Shown here: one piece after another, positions 17,250-25,064 of the stretch | How positions within the stretch are numbered: the first letter of the stretch is position 1 | How the letters are laid out: the number at the start of each line of letters is the position of its first letter | Assembly: GCA_016789905.1 (NCBI GenBank) | Contig: JAEUQC010000213.1 | Location: 1-64,000 of the forward strand | Reading direction: 5' to 3' | DNA length: 64,000 nt | From: Bryobacterales bacterium | GTDB lineage: Bacteria; Acidobacteriota; Terriglobia; Bryobacterales; Bryobacteraceae | Notes under the pieces: model-generated | Seen by the model: only the letters and a program-made list of their open reading frames with translations | What the model was told of the DNA's origin: nothing | Databases searched by the model: none | Program-made: the position numbers and the translations under genes

Positions 17250-18920
17250 TTAGTTTTGCTGCGCTGGAATAACCGGCGCGAGGGTGACCGAAAGTTTAGT
17301 GCCGATGATTTCGCCGGAGATCACCATTTCGACACGGCGGTTCTTCTGCCGATTGGCGGCAGTGTCGTTGGGGGCGATGGGCTGCGTTTTGCCAAGGCCG
17401 CGCGTGGTGACCGAATCTGGATTGAGGCCCTGGGCGAGCAGGTACTCGCGGGTGGCTGCGGCGCGGTTCTCGGACAGTTTTTGGTTTAGTTCGTCGCTGC
17501 CGGTGGAATCGGTGTGGCCTTCGACATCGAGCCGGAGACCGGGGTGGGCGAGGACGATGCCGGAGATTCTGGCAAGTTTTTCGCGGGTTTCCGGGCGGAG
17601 AGTGAATTTGCCGATGTCGAAGAGAACGTCGGACATGTTGACGATGAGGCCGCGGGCTGAGTCGCGCGTTTCGAGGATGAGGTTGAACTGGTCGAGGAGC
17701 TGTTTGCGGAGAGCTGTTTTTTCGTCTTCAGCGCGCTGGCGGAGGCGGTTTGCTTCCGCGGTGGCTTGGCGGGCGTTCTCTGCTTCGGCTAAAGCCGCGG
17801 CCCGCGCGGCTTCGGCTTCGGCCTTGGCCTTTTCAGCGGCCTGGCGGGCAAGGTTGGCTTCGGCCGTTAACTTACGGGCGAGGGCGGCGGCCTCTTCGGC
17901 TTCGCGTTTTGCTTTTTCAGCGGCGGCGCGATCGGCTTCGGCTTCGGCACGGGCCTTTTCGGCGAGGGAACGGCGCTCCTGTTCGAGGCGGGCGCGCTCG
18001 GCGGACTCGCGAGCACGCTGGGCTTCAGCTTCAGCCTGGGCACGGGCGGCGGCTTCGCGGGCGGCGGCGGCTTCGCGTTCGTTTGCGAGCCGCTCCTCTT
18101 CCCGGCGTTTGACGGTGAGAACGCGGGCGTCCTCGGCGGTTTGGACAGCTTCGCGGGCGATCATGCTGACGGGCTTGTTGCCGGCTTTGCGAGCCTGGTA
18201 GCCTTCGGCCTGGGCGAGGAGGTCGGCTGATTTCTTGATCGTGTCGGCGGCGTACTTTTCTGCACCGGCGGCGCGGGCGATGTGGATGGCGCTCCGGGCT
18301 TCGTAGAGTTCGAGGGGGACCTTAGGGTCAATGACGGCGCGGGGACCGGCGAGAGTGGAGTATTGTCCGCGTTGGAGGAGTTCGAACTTGGCGTCAATTT
18401 CGTCGACCTTGCCGAGAGTGTCGGTACGGACGACGTTCTCCATGACGATGACGTCGCTGGGCTGGGTGACGGCGAAGTACGGTTCGGCGGTGACGATGAG
18501 GCCGAAGGCCTGGAGTTCGGTGGTGACATTGAGCTTGCCGTTAGCGCCGTTCAGCAGGATTTCACCGAGGTTGGTGGCGCGGCCTTCTGGAGTGATGGCC
18601 CAAAGGACATAAGTCAAATACTCGGGGCCGTGCATGTTGGCTGGTTGAAGATTTCGATATTCGACTTCGATTTCGATGTAGCCTTGTTTGCTTTCAACCT
18701 TGGCCTCGCCTTTGGCAGCGGGGAGGTTGGCGGTGCCTTTGAAATCGACTTTGGTGGCGCCGGAGCGATGACGATAGTTAATGGCCTTGGCGGTTTTGGC
18801 GACGACGTCGACTTTAAAGACGGCCATGGGGACGTCGGGATCGGGCTTGGAGGACTGAGGCGGCTGAGCCGCGAGGGCGAGGGAGGCGAAAAAAAGGACA
18901 AGGGGTCTACGATGATCCAT
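17250..18920 (-). CDS. OmpA-family protein with long Ala/Glu/Arg coiled coil
   Basis: Exported 556-residue protein. The start at 18920 follows an AGGAG box by five bases and gives a signal peptide (PLVLFFASLALAAQ). Residues ~30-230 form a beta-rich domain of unknown type; about 240-430 is a highly charged coiled coil built of AEA/ERA repeats. The C-terminal OmpA domain has SDVLFDIGKFTLRPE, VEGHTDSTGSDELN and LSENRAAATREYL, which bind peptidoglycan in family members. It therefore probably tethers the envelope to the cell wall through a long spacer. Transcribed alone, convergent with the GH88 gene and divergent from the lactate permease gene. Confidence 0.88.
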   Translation of the reverse strand: MDHRRPLVLFFASLALAAQPPQSSKPDPDVPMAVFKVDVVAKTAKAINYRHRSGATKVDFKGTANLPAAKGEAKVESKQGYIEIEVEYRNLQPANMHGPEYLTYVLWAITPEGRATNLGEILLNGANGKLNVTTELQAFGLIVTAEPYFAVTQPSDVIVMENVVRTDTLGKVDEIDAKFELLQRGQYSTLAGPRAVIDPKVPLELYEARSAIHIARAAGAEKYAADTIKKSADLLAQAEGYQARKAGNKPVSMIAREAVQTAEDARVLTVKRREEERLANEREAAAAREAAARAQAEAEAQRARESAERARLEQERRSLAEKARAEAEADRAAAEKAKREAEEAAALARKLTAEANLARQAAEKAKAEAEAARAAALAEAENARQATAEANRLRQRAEDEKTALRKQLLDQFNLILETRDSARGLIVNMSDVLFDIGKFTLRPETREKLARISGIVLAHPGLRLDVEGHTDSTGSDELNQKLSENRAAATREYLLAQGLNPDSVTTRGLGKTQPIAPNDTAANRQKNRRVEMVISGEIIGTKLSVTLAPVIPAQQN

Positions 18921-18985
18921 GGGTTCTCCTTTGGGAACGGCCGATTCCCGTTCTCCTATTGTGGACGCAATTGGACGGGGATGTG

Positions 18986-19013
18986 TTGCAAAGGCCCGAG
19001 AGAGGAGTAACAT
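18986..19013 (+). promoter_or_regulatory. Predicted promoter of the lactate permease gene
   Basis: TTGCAA (18986-18991) and TAACAT (19008-19013) are separated by 16 bases. The ATG is 12 bases past the -10, so the leader is only about 5 bases long. Confidence 0.5.
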
Positions 19014-19025
19014 AGCTAGGTTCCC

Positions 19026-20636
19026 ATGTGGCAGCAAAACTACACTCCAATCGGCGACAGCCTCGCCCTCTCGGCAACGGTGGCAGCGCTACCGATCGCG
19101 GTCCTGCTCTTGATGCTCGGCGCATTTCGAAAGCCGGCGTGGGTAGCGGGGCTGGCGGGACTGGGGGCGGCGGCAGCGGTGGCGCTGTTTGGCTACGGGA
19201 TGCCGGCGTCAACTGTACTGAGCGCGACATTGTTTGGCGCGGCATTTGGGTTGCTGCCGATTGGGTGGATTGTTTTTTCGGCCATTTTGCTGTATCGGCT
19301 GACGGTGGAGACAGGTAAGTTCGAAGTGATCAAAGATTCGGTAGGGAGCCTGACGCCGGACCGGCGATTGCAGGCGCTGCTGATCGCATTCGCATTTGGA
19401 GCGTTCATAGAAGGGGCGGCGGGGTTTGGCAGTCCGGTGGCAGTGGCAGCGGCGATGCTGACGGGACTTGGGTTCTCCCCGTTCTACGCGGCGGGGATTT
19501 GTTTATTGGCCAACACGGCGCCGGTGGCGTTTGGATCGATCGGAATTCCGGTGACAACACTGGCGATTACGACGGGTTTGCCGGTGAAGGAATTGAGCGC
19601 GGCGGTGGGACGGATCTGCGCGCCGCTTTCGTTCTTCGTGCCGTCTTATCTGATTCTGGTGATGGGCGGCTGGCGGGCGCTGCGCGGCGTGCTGCCGGCG
19701 ACGATCATTTGCGGCGGTTCGTTTGCGGGATTGCAGTTTCTAGTTTCCAATTATGTGGGCGCGGAACTGGTGGACATTACGAGTTCTCTGGCGGCGATTG
19801 CGTCGTTGGTGATTCTGTTTAAGTTGTGGAAACCGTCGGATGAGTTTCATTTGGAAGGCGAGTCAACGGAGGCGCCGGTGTTGAAGAAGCACAGCCCGGG
19901 CGAATTATTCTGGGCGTGGATGCCGTATCTGCTGCTGGTGGCGTTTGTGCTGGTGTGGGGGAATGAGGGCGTGAAGGCTCATCTGAACACGTTCACGAAG
20001 AACATTCCGTGGCCGGGACTGCACAATTTGGTGGAGCGGATACCGCCGGTGGTGAGCAAAGCGTCGCCATACGGGGCGATGTACGCGTTCAGTTGGCTAT
20101 CGGCGGCGGGGACGGCATGTGTGCTCGCGACGATATTGGCGGCGGCGCTACTGCGGGTTTCGCCGGCGCGATTTGGCGGGATTTTTGGACAGACGATTTC
20201 GCAGCTAGCCAAGCCGTTGTTGACGATTGCGAGTGTGCTTGGATTGGCGTTCTTGATGAACTATTCGGGGGCGACGGCGACGTTGGGCTTGGCGTTTGCG
20301 TCGACTGGACAGACATTTCCATTCTTCAGCGCGTTGCTGGGATGGCTCGGGGTATTTTTGACTGGTTCCGATACCTCGGCGAACGCACTGTTCGGAAATC
20401 TGCAGGTTGTGACGGCGACCAAGCTGGGGCTGGACCCGGTGCTGATGGCTTCGGCGAACTCGGCGGGCGGCGTGATGGGGAAAATGATCAGCCTGCAGAG
20501 CATAGCTGTTGCGGCGGCGGCGACGGGGATGAAGGCCGCCGATGAGGCGAAGCTATTCCGGTTCACGTTGCGGCACAGCGTGTTTTTGGCTGCAGTGATC
20601 GGGTTGCTGACGGTGTTCTACGCCTATGGGAGTTAA
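19026..20636 (+). CDS. lctP: L-lactate permease (LctP family)
   Basis: Inner-membrane lactate/glycolate symporter of 536 residues, the usual size, with about 12-14 hydrophobic segments. The family fingerprint GAFIEGAAGFGSPVAVAAA (about residues 122-140) is present, as are NTAPVAFGSIGIPVTTLA and the C-terminal TGSDTSANALFGNLQ. The start MWQQNYTPIGDSLALS matches the conserved N terminus of LctP. The stop TAA overlaps the cheX stop on the opposite strand: the four bases TTAA at 20633-20636 serve both genes. No lactate dehydrogenase genes are adjacent. Confidence 0.95.
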   Translation: MWQQNYTPIGDSLALSATVAALPIAVLLLMLGAFRKPAWVAGLAGLGAAAAVALFGYGMPASTVLSATLFGAAFGLLPIGWIVFSAILLYRLTVETGKFEVIKDSVGSLTPDRRLQALLIAFAFGAFIEGAAGFGSPVAVAAAMLTGLGFSPFYAAGICLLANTAPVAFGSIGIPVTTLAITTGLPVKELSAAVGRICAPLSFFVPSYLILVMGGWRALRGVLPATIICGGSFAGLQFLVSNYVGAELVDITSSLAAIASLVILFKLWKPSDEFHLEGESTEAPVLKKHSPGELFWAWMPYLLLVAFVLVWGNEGVKAHLNTFTKNIPWPGLHNLVERIPPVVSKASPYGAMYAFSWLSAAGTACVLATILAAALLRVSPARFGGIFGQTISQLAKPLLTIASVLGLAFLMNYSGATATLGLAFASTGQTFPFFSALLGWLGVFLTGSDTSANALFGNLQVVTATKLGLDPVLMASANSAGGVMGKMISLQSIAVAAAATGMKAADEAKLFRFTLRHSVFLAAVIGLLTVFYAYGS

Positions 20637-21115
20637 GAAGAGCGCTGAGGGGAATCCGTTTCGACGAGGGTGACCCAGAAAGGGCCGTCGGGACTTTCGA
20701 AGGACATGCGATTGCTGCGGTTTGCCCCACAAACGCGGACAGAGTATTTGGAGCCTTCGACGACCGAGGGCATGGAGAGGCTGACTCCGCGCGGGAGGAC
20801 GGACTTTAGATTGCCGCCGATCATGTTGGCCAGTTCACCCAAGGCATCGTAGACATCGTTGTCGAATTGGAGCGGCTTGGGGATGCGCATGAATCGGGCA
20901 GTGAACTCAAAGGCCATGGCTAGGGGGCACTCGACCAGTACGGCGCCGCTCCACTCGCCGGCAAAATATACAGCGCAGGTAGTGATGTCGGGCTCACCAG
21001 TGTAGTGAGCGGAACCGGGGGCAACCGGGTACTGGGTCATGGTCATCAGAACGTCTTGAACGATCCGGCAGACTTCGGTGTCGTAGGCTTCGACGTGCAG
21101 TATGGAATTGCTCAT
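20633..21115 (-). CDS. cheX: CheX-like chemotaxis phosphatase
   Basis: Protein of 160 residues that probably dephosphorylates CheY-P. The CheC/CheX/FliY active-site helix is seen as DALGELANMIGGNLKS (about residues 90-105), with the key acidic and Asn residues at Glu94 and Asn97. There is one such helix, as in CheX. The start at 21115 is preceded by GAGG and lies 7 bases after the cheR stop, making this the last gene of the chemotaxis operon. The 5' extension to 21154 would overlap cheR and is not needed. Confidence 0.85.
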   Translation of the reverse strand: MSNSILHVEAYDTEVCRIVQDVLMTMTQYPVAPGSAHYTGEPDITTCAVYFAGEWSGAVLVECPLAMAFEFTARFMRIPKPLQFDNDVYDALGELANMIGGNLKSVLPRGVSLSMPSVVEGSKYSVRVCGANRSNRMSFESPDGPFWVTLVETDSPQRSS

Positions 21116-21122
21116 GGGATCC

Positions 21123-21971
21123 TCAGGGAACTTGGTAAAAAGTGGCCGGGCCATAGGCGACGCGGCTGTAGGTGGTGCTTAGGTTGATGGTTGTCTCGGC
21201 GGCGCCGAGGGCGAGCAGGCCACGGCTATTCATGGTTTTTTGAATTTCGCTCAAGATCTTCTTTTTCGTTTCGACGTCGAAGTAGATCAGTACATTGCGG
21301 CAAAAGACGATATCGAACGGACCGAGGGAGCGCATGGAGGAGCGGAGGTCGAATTTCTGGAACGAGACCATGGACCGAAGAGAGTCGTTGATCTGCCAAT
21401 CGAGGCCGACACGGGTGAAGTGTTTAACGAGGTATTTTGCCGGGAGCCCGCGATTGACTTCGATCTGGAGGTATCTGCCGGCGGCGGCGCGGTCGAGAAT
21501 CTGTTGATTGAGGTCTGTGCCAAGGATCTGGATGCGCCAGCCTTCCAAACCCATATCCTTGAGGATCATGGCGATGGAGTAAGCTTCCTGGCCACTGGAG
21601 GCAGCGGCAGACCAGATACTGATCTTCTTGGTGTCGCGGCGGGCGTTGATTAGCTCCGGCAAAACGTTTTTCTGAAAGCCGTCAAAGAGGGCGATGTCGC
21701 GAAAGAAAAGCGTCTCATTGGTGGTCATCGATTCGACGACTTTGCTCTTAAGCGGAAGCGGCGCGGTGGCTCGCAGGAGATTGCAAAGATCGTTCAGCGT
21801 GGAGAGATTCTCTTGCTTTACGATGGGCAGCAATCTCGACTCGAGCAAATAATTTTTCCCTGCGTCGATGACAATACCAGACTCCTGGTAGATGTAGCGC
21901 TGGAGAAACGCATAGTTTTCGGCGGTGATCGAAGACTGTATGGATTGCTTTTCAGCTAAGACTGTTTGCAT
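21123..21971 (-). CDS. cheR: Chemotaxis protein methyltransferase CheR
   Basis: Methylates glutamates on chemoreceptors with S-adenosylmethionine. The 282-residue protein has the N-terminal helical domain (ENYAFLQRYIYQESGIVID), the receptor-contact segment TTNETLFFRD (about residues 83-92), the AdoMet motif IWSAAASSGQEAYSIAMIL, and FDIVFCRNVLIYFD. All these match CheR. No C-terminal receptor-tethering pentapeptide-binding extension is evident. It follows cheB after a 111-base gap, which is the longest gap in the operon. Confidence 0.96.
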   Translation of the reverse strand: MQTVLAEKQSIQSSITAENYAFLQRYIYQESGIVIDAGKNYLLESRLLPIVKQENLSTLNDLCNLLRATAPLPLKSKVVESMTTNETLFFRDIALFDGFQKNVLPELINARRDTKKISIWSAAASSGQEAYSIAMILKDMGLEGWRIQILGTDLNQQILDRAAAGRYLQIEVNRGLPAKYLVKHFTRVGLDWQINDSLRSMVSFQKFDLRSSMRSLGPFDIVFCRNVLIYFDVETKKKILSEIQKTMNSRGLLALGAAETTINLSTTYSRVAYGPATFYQVP

Positions 21972-22082
21972 ATCGTTTTCCGAGCAGACGGTACTCCGTT
22001 TTCAATTTCATGGATACGCGGTCTCTATTTCCTTGGGTATTTGCGTTCTGAAGTGCAGTAGTGAGCCAACGAGACCGGCTCA

Positions 22083-23198
22083 TCACAGGTTGCGGACAAT
22101 CTCCGGAGCGACCGAGTTAAGGTCGCAAACGCTGTCGGCAAAACCAGCACGGACCACAAATCCCGGCATGCCCCAGACGACACTGGTGGCCTCGTCCTGG
22201 GCGATCACATATCCACCGAGCGACCGAAGTTGTTCGACGCCACGAAGCCCATCCTGTCCCATACCGGTGAGAATGGCGGATATGGTGTTACCGCCATAAA
22301 CACTTGCGACCGAGCGGAAGAGAACATCCACCGCCGGGCGACAGGAATTCTCCATGGGCTCCTGGTTCATTTGGAGAACGATGGCGTTCCCTTTGCGTGC
22401 GACACACATGTGGTAGTCGCCTGGGGCAATGTAGACGTGGCCAGGAGCGGCGACCATGCCTTCCTGTGCCTCGACGACCTTCACCAGGCTTTGAGACTGC
22501 AAGCGTTCGGCGAGCAGCCGCGTGAACATGGGCGGCATGTGCTGCACGATGAAAATGGGGAGGGGAAAATCCTTGGGCAGCATTGGGATGACAACGGCGA
22601 GGGCGTTTGGGCCGCCAGTGGAAACACCGATGGCAACGGCCTTGGGACGGCCCACTTTGGGACGGGGCGCAGTGGCTGGGCGGACAAGCGTTGGAGCGGG
22701 ATTGGCGACGGGAGGTGCAGCCAATGCGGGACGGGTATTCCGGTGTGAAGAGGGACCACGATCGCGGAAGAACTGGCGGATTTTGGGGAGTAACTGATCG
22801 TGAAACGCCTCGATGGCCGATTCCCCCTGGGCACGCGACGATTTGGTTATGTAGTCATCGGCGCCGAGCGAGAGCGCTTCGATTGAAATACTGGCGCCGC
22901 GCTCGGTGAGAGTACTGCACATCAGGACGCGGATTTTTGGGTAGAGCCGCTTGATTTCCCGGAGTGTGGCGAGGCCGTCCATTTCCGGCATTTCGATATC
23001 GAGCGTGACGACGTCCGGACTAACCTGAGGAATGCGCTGGAGCGCAATGATGCCATTTGAAGCAATGCCGACGACTTCCATATCGGGGGCATCCCGCAGT
23101 TTGTCGGAAAGGATTTTTCGCATCACAACAGAGTCGTCCACCACAAGGACGCGGATTCTAGGCGCGACGACGGATTCGGGAATCTGAGCACTCAACAT
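22083..23198 (-). CDS. cheB: Chemotaxis protein-glutamate methylesterase CheB
   Basis: Demethylates and deamidates chemoreceptors. The N-terminal receiver keeps the acidic pair (LVVDDS), the phosphoacceptor Asp in DVVTLDIEMPEMDG, and the switch Lys in YITKSS. A Pro/Ala linker of about 45 residues follows, then the esterase domain with the catalytic triad motifs GVSTGGP, QHMPP and GMGQDG. The 371-residue length is normal. The start has AGGAG five bases upstream. It lies between cheY and cheR and should be switched on by CheA. Confidence 0.97.
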   Translation of the reverse strand: MLSAQIPESVVAPRIRVLVVDDSVVMRKILSDKLRDAPDMEVVGIASNGIIALQRIPQVSPDVVTLDIEMPEMDGLATLREIKRLYPKIRVLMCSTLTERGASISIEALSLGADDYITKSSRAQGESAIEAFHDQLLPKIRQFFRDRGPSSHRNTRPALAAPPVANPAPTLVRPATAPRPKVGRPKAVAIGVSTGGPNALAVVIPMLPKDFPLPIFIVQHMPPMFTRLLAERLQSQSLVKVVEAQEGMVAAPGHVYIAPGDYHMCVARKGNAIVLQMNQEPMENSCRPAVDVLFRSVASVYGGNTISAILTGMGQDGLRGVEQLRSLGGYVIAQDEATSVVWGMPGFVVRAGFADSVCDLNSVAPEIVRNL

Positions 23199-23253
23199 TG
23201 GAACTCCTTGCGATTTTTCGCTGGCAGACGGAGGCGGACCTCAGGCCCAGGGC

Positions 23254-23640
23254 CTACTGCAGAACCCCTAGGAGGCGGAGTTTGTCGGCGATGACATCGT
23301 CGGTGAATGGCTTCATTACGTACTCGTTGGCGCCGGCTTCCAGGGCGCGATACATTTGTTCGATCTCAGTTTCGGTCGTGACCATCATAAGTGGCACTTC
23401 GCTGTACCTTGGATTGGACCGGATGGATTTGACAAACTCCAGGCCATTCATTTCCGGCATGTTCCAGTCGACTAGGATGACCGAAAGGTCCAGTTCCTGT
23501 TCGCCGATCATGTCGAGCGCCTCCCTTCCGTTGGCGGCCGAGCAGACTTCGTACCCGAATCGATTCAACGTCCGGCCCAGGATCATCCGAATCGCCCGTG
23601 AATCATCAATAACCAAAGCAGTGCCCATGGATTTCACCAT
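23254..23640 (-). CDS. cheY: CheY-like response regulator
   Basis: Single receiver domain of 128 residues. Acidic pair in LVIDDSRA, phosphoacceptor Asp in VILVDWNMPEMNG, Thr in MMVTTETE, Lys in YVMKPF: all catalytic residues are present, so unlike the receiver at the end of CheA it should be phosphorylated. It is the likely diffusible output of this system, acting either on a flagellar or pilus motor or on another target. ATG at 23640 is used; an in-frame ATG at 23628 with GGTGA six bases upstream is a good alternative. Confidence 0.93.
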   Translation of the reverse strand: MVKSMGTALVIDDSRAIRMILGRTLNRFGYEVCSAANGREALDMIGEQELDLSVILVDWNMPEMNGLEFVKSIRSNPRYSEVPLMMVTTETEIEQMYRALEAGANEYVMKPFTDDVIADKLRLLGVLQ

Positions 23641-23755
23641 TCTTAAAGTTGTTGGGTTCGTAGCTGATGCGCATCCCAAATTGGCGCGGAGGGAAAACGC
23701 TGAGAGACGGACCCGTCTAGAGGTCTTATCGGCGAATACCGGGAGACCTTATCGA

Positions 23756-24997
23756 TTAATTGCCGGGATTCGGCCCCAGGGGGACTGAAAACGACCCGAA
23801 GGCCTTTTCCAATGTCTGGTGCAAAGCCACGCGCAGGTGCTTGACAGCGCCCGGCTGCGTGGCACGCCACCGGCCTAGCACCGATTCAAGTGAGGAATAG
23901 ACATCGGCCCGAATCGGCCGGAGAGGCCATTGGCGCCACCACAGTTCAAACCGACTGGCTTCGGCTTCGACAATCCGTTCGGCGGAATCAAGAGCTCCGC
24001 GCCGGAGGCGCGATTGCTCCCGAATCTGGCCGTGTAACTGATCGAGAAAGACGACGTGCAGGCCGTCGCAAGCGGCAAGAAGCGGGTCGAGGTTACGGGG
24101 AACGCCAAGGTCCAGAACGACCAGCGGAGCGGCTCTGCCAGCGAGAACGGGAGATAGCGCAGGGTGGCTGAGAAGCGGCACACGTCCACGGCAGGCGCCA
24201 ATTACGGCGTCAACAGAAGCGAGCTCGGAAGCGGCCTCTTCCAATGAAAACGAACGAATACCAAAGCGGGCCGCAAAGCGGGAGGATTTATGGCAATCGC
24301 GAGCCCAGACGCCGGCAAGGGCGACCGAAGGCGTCGCGACGGCAACATCCGCGCCTCGGCCGGGCACGTGGAGACCAGAGCGCGAGAGGTGACTGGCAAC
24401 CTCTTCGGCCATGACGCCAGCTCCCAAGAGGAGAACTTTTGCAGTCTTGGCCCGTTTTCTGGAAGCGGGAATGAGGCGGCGCAACGAACGCAGGACCGCG
24501 GGTCCGGTTCCAGGGCTTCCGGCGGCAAGGCCGGTTTCACGGCGAACCCGTTTAGCCGTGCGCAGAGCACCGGCGACCATGTGTTCAAGGACTGGCCCGA
24601 GCGTGCCCGACATGCGAGCAATACGCGCGGCGGCGGCAACCTGGGCGGCGATCTGCGTATCACCCGGAACCTCAGATCGAAGCGAGGAAGCCACGGCGAA
24701 AAGGTGTTTTGTCACTGCGTCGCCCTGCCAATGGTAGCGGAGGCACAGATCGTCCATGACCCTGGCCTGAGGCCTATACTGTCGGAGCGGTTCGAGCGGG
24801 TACCCGGCGGGACTTCCTTCCGTTACGAGATAGACTTCCGTGCGGTTGCAGGTACTGAGCAGCATCACCTCCCGCACGGCGCCGGTGAGGAAATTGGGCA
24901 ACAACTCGTTTAGTTCGGATTCACTGAAAGCGAGATCCTCCCTGACTTCGAGGGAGGCTCGAGAGTGGTCGATGCCGTAGGCGTGAAGGGTGGGCAT
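23756..24997 (-). CDS. hemA: Divergent glutamyl-tRNA reductase (HemA-like) inside the chemotaxis operon
   Basis: A 413-residue protein of the GluTR family, which makes glutamate-1-semialdehyde from glutamyl-tRNA for tetrapyrrole synthesis. Conserved: MPTLHAYGIDHSRASLEVRE at the N terminus, the catalytic Cys in LLSTCNRTEVYLV, HLFAVASSLRS, the nucleotide-binding LLLGAGVMAEEVA, and VLDLGVPRNLDP. Diverged: the usual SMVLGEPQI motif reads SEVPGDTQI, and the NRT/NRS motif after the Rossmann glycine motif is not seen. The start at 24997 is fixed by the N-terminal motif; the open frame further upstream only mirrors the receptor gene. No Shine-Dalgarno sequence is obvious. Whether it is a housekeeping or a specialised GluTR is open. 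Confidence 0.85.
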   Translation of the reverse strand: MPTLHAYGIDHSRASLEVREDLAFSESELNELLPNFLTGAVREVMLLSTCNRTEVYLVTEGSPAGYPLEPLRQYRPQARVMDDLCLRYHWQGDAVTKHLFAVASSLRSEVPGDTQIAAQVAAAARIARMSGTLGPVLEHMVAGALRTAKRVRRETGLAAGSPGTGPAVLRSLRRLIPASRKRAKTAKVLLLGAGVMAEEVASHLSRSGLHVPGRGADVAVATPSVALAGVWARDCHKSSRFAARFGIRSFSLEEAASELASVDAVIGACRGRVPLLSHPALSPVLAGRAAPLVVLDLGVPRNLDPLLAACDGLHVVFLDQLHGQIREQSRLRRGALDSAERIVEAEASRFELWWRQWPLRPIRADVYSSLESVLGRWRATQPGAVKHLRVALHQTLEKAFGSFSVPLGPNPGN

Positions 24998-25064
24998 AGG
25001 TGTCAGGGTTCCGCTCGTACTGGAGCCGGCGAACCGGCACCAGCACGAGCGGCAGGGTGTAGCG

